From the NCBI GenBank assembly GCA_937997485.1, contig CALKTH010000113.1:1-53015 (forward strand): 53,015 bases of DNA. Reading direction: 5' to 3'. Under the pieces are notes generated by a model. It was not told the DNA's origin, searched no databases, and saw only the letters and a list, made by a program, of their open reading frames with translations. A program made the translations under genes and the position numbers. This DNA comes from an uncultured Acidimicrobiales bacterium. Its GTDB lineage: Bacteria; Actinomycetota; Acidimicrobiia; Acidimicrobiales; SZUA-35. Positions 51,071 through 53,015 of the stretch are shown here, piece after piece. Positions within the stretch are counted from its first letter, which is position 1. Every line of letters begins with the position of its first letter.

Positions 51071-53015
51071 TTAACGCGCCACCCGCCGTCCGATCTTGTT
51101 GAGCTCGACGAGCACCAGGCCCATCAGCAGCAGTGCCAGACCGGCACCTGCCACGACGAGTCCGCCACCAGTGAGCGGCAAGCGATCCGGAGGGCTCGGA
51201 ATCGGTGTGAGACCTGCATCGATGTTGCGCACGTCTTCGCCGTCCCCAACCGTGATGACGACAGTGCCGTCGAGACCGACATCGCTGTCCGTGCCATCTG
51301 GCCCAACGTTGGGGCTGATGAAGTCTTGGCCAGCATCGACGACGCGAACGGTGTAATCACCGGCGGGCACGTCAGGGAAGACGTAGCCGCCGGTCGTGGT
51401 CTCAACCGTCGAGACCACGTTGCCGTCGGCGTCGAGCAGCTCGACGACAATGCCAGGCACCGTGCTCTCGCCCTCGTCTCGCTGGTTGTCACCATCGGCG
51501 TCAATCCAAATGACACCTCCGATACTTCCCAGCGGCGTGAGCGCCAGATTTGCGCCGACAAGTGCGCTGCCCTGACGGTTTCGTGACGCATCCACGCTGA
51601 AGGGATCGGACCACAGCGACCCATCTTCCTGGAGTGCGTCGTTGTCCTCGGCAATCGAGGGGATGAGCTTCTCCAGCGGGCCTCCCTCTTCGAAGTTCGA
51701 TCCGTCGATCGACACGATGTACGTGCCGGCCGGAATCTCCTCGAAGAGGTAGTAGCCATTGGCGTCGGTCGTGGAAGACAGCGTGAACCCGTCCCTGCCG
51801 AGAACGGGGTCGCCGTTCTCGTCCAGCAGGAAGATGAGCACACCCTCGGCCGGTTCCTCGCCGGGGTCTTGAACGCCGTTGTTGTTGGTGTCGATCCACA
51901 CCGTTGCCGCGATCTCGGCGGAGTGCAGACCAAAGTCCACGGTCAGGTTCGAATACTCATCCAAGGATGAGATCGGCTCGACGCCACCAACCGGCTCAGT
52001 CTCGGGATACAGCGTGATCGGTCGCGATTGCAGCGCACCCGTGTCGATCACGAAGCCGTCGGAGACACCAACTTGATCATCGTCGGGATCAACGGGCCGG
52101 AGCACGCCGTCAGAGGGCCAGTAGCCCGCCAGCACTGCACCGGGTTGGAAGTTCTCCTCGGCGATCTGCACGATGAACTCGCCCGGAGGCAGGCCCTCGA
52201 ACACGTAGAAGCCGTTCTCATCAGTCACCACAGAGAGCGGGATGTTGTTCTCCTCGACGACTGGTTCGCCGTCGCCGTCGAGAAGTTCCATCACGACACC
52301 TTCGAAGAAGGTCGTCTCCTCAGTGTCGATGCCGGCGGAGTTGTCCACGTCGGACCACACGACACCGCCGAGTTCGAACGGCGGCACCGGCGTGAAGCCG
52401 AGGTCAACCGTCAGGTTCTCGTTGCTGTCAGTCGTAGACGGCGACGCCGGGTCGACTTGTTCACCCGTGGGCGCGGTGCCCGGGGTGAGGGTGATCGGTG
52501 CGGTCTGCACCGGCTCACCAGCAAACGGATCGCCACCCACGGGGTCGCCGTTGTCATCCGCATCGGTCGGGTCATCATCAGCGTCGGGTGTCGTCCCCGT
52601 CGTGGGGTCGCTGTTGCCCTGCGAAGACGCTGTGCCGGCCAAGGGCCCGCCGCTGGCAATCTCCTCAGCGGGGACCTCGACGATGTACTCGCCCGGGGGC
52701 AGGCCATCGAACAGGTACTCACCATCGGGGCCCGTGACGACGCTGATGGGTTCGCCGGTGCCATCGACGATGGGTTCGCCTTCTGGGTCCAGGAGGTTCA
52801 GTGTGACGCCTTCGATCCCGGGCTCGTCGGGGTCTTGGACACCGTTCTCATTGGTGTCTTCGAACACGATGGAGCCGAGTGCGAGGCGAACGAAGCCGAA
52901 GTCGACACTGGTGTTGTCGTTCGGATCATCCGGATCGTTGACATCACCATCAAGATCGGCCTCGCCCAAGGGCTCGTCGAGATCCAGCAGCGTGACGGTC
53001 GGGGCGACCACGGCG
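51071..53015 (-). CDS. Sortase-anchored SdrD B-like repeat surface protein, 5' end outside window
   Basis: The frame enters from the right edge and ends at TAA 51071, about 648 codons. It has four SdrD B-type (Cna-B-like) repeats, each with a calcium-type start such as WIDTNNNGVQDPGE, a GVxLxLLDxDG strand and an end such as YLFEEIPAGTYIVSI. Between them are acidic Asp/Pro/Thr linkers. The C-terminus is a cell-wall sorting signal: LPLTG, a hydrophobic helix and the basic tail KIGRRVAR. The mature protein should be covalently attached to peptidoglycan by a class E or similar sortase. A GTG at 53011 is in frame but is more likely internal, as the repeat array starts before it. Confidence 0.9.
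   Translation of the reverse strand, partial: AVVAPTVTLLDLDEPLGEADLDGDVNDPDDPNDNTSVDFGFVRLALGSIVFEDTNENGVQDPDEPGIEGVTLNLLDPEGEPIVDGTGEPISVVTGPDGEYLFDGLPPGEYIVEVPAEEIASGGPLAGTASSQGNSDPTTGTTPDADDDPTDADDNGDPVGGDPFAGEPVQTAPITLTPGTAPTGEQVDPASPSTTDSNENLTVDLGFTPVPPFELGGVVWSDVDNSAGIDTEETTFFEGVVMELLDGDGEPVVEENNIPLSVVTDENGFYVFEGLPPGEFIVQIAEENFQPGAVLAGYWPSDGVLRPVDPDDDQVGVSDGFVIDTGALQSRPITLYPETEPVGGVEPISSLDEYSNLTVDFGLHSAEIAATVWIDTNNNGVQDPGEEPAEGVLIFLLDENGDPVLGRDGFTLSSTTDANGYYLFEEIPAGTYIVSIDGSNFEEGGPLEKLIPSIAEDNDALQEDGSLWSDPFSVDASRNRQGSALVGANLALTPLGSIGGVIWIDADGDNQRDEGESTVPGIVVELLDADGNVVSTVETTTGGYVFPDVPAGDYTVRVVDAGQDFISPNVGPDGTDSDVGLDGTVVITVGDGEDVRNIDAGLTPIPSPPDRLPLTGGGLVVAGAGLALLLMGLVLVELNKIGRRVAR

Overview
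The window is about 53 kb of GC-rich DNA from a Gram-positive actinobacterium. It carries DUF3039 and DUF2510/RDD proteins, a CarD regulator, a SenX3/RegX3-like pair inside a pst operon with a Streptomyces-type PHO box, a fosfomycin-insensitive type of MurA, an LPXTG-anchored SdrD-like protein and many GTG starts with 1-8 nt gene overlaps. Overall content fits the Acidimicrobiia (Ilumatobacter-like), but that placement is inference.

Layout. 1-551: partial DUF222 (13E12-type) gene behind a perfect 19-bp inverted repeat. 967-2542: SRPBCC-ArsR-patatin operon. 2624-10809 (minus): pstSCAB, two phoU genes, a histidine kinase, a response regulator and an aldo/keto reductase, coupled end to end behind a PHO box. 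10987-14891: secreted metalloprotease and a coupled PLP racemase/DUF1611 pair. 15154-25407: two large STAND ATPases (one with a class III cyclase domain), a DsbA/FrnE protein, two RidA proteins, YceI and a homocysteine methyltransferase. 25561-26548: a Phd/VapC module between a degraded and an intact copy of tRNA-Gly plus terminator. 26607-34592: small conserved proteins, Fpg, MetX, N6-adenine methyltransferase, DEAD-box helicase, cyclase, serine hydrolase and APH-like kinase. 34645-41000: MurA, a large unknown membrane protein, Lgt and acyl-CoA dehydrogenase. 41108-45423: DUF1800/DUF1501 export pair and a degenerate metallo-beta-lactamase fold. 45449-50089: CarD, RDD protein, GalE, nucleoside hydrolase, lipoprotein, DUF3039. 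50166-53015: peroxiredoxin, rhodanese and a sortase-anchored surface protein.

The most notable result is two probable selenoproteins that ordinary gene calling would truncate. The FrnE/DsbA gene (17862-18494, minus) and the BCP/PrxQ-type peroxiredoxin gene (50166-50627, plus) each have one in-frame TGA exactly where the family has its catalytic cysteine (UPWC and TPGU). Each TGA is followed after 13 or 14 nt by a 7-bp hairpin with a CGUG-containing apical loop, as expected of a bacterial SECIS. No selA, selB, selC or selD is seen in this window, so the Sec machinery must lie elsewhere in the genome if the reading is right.
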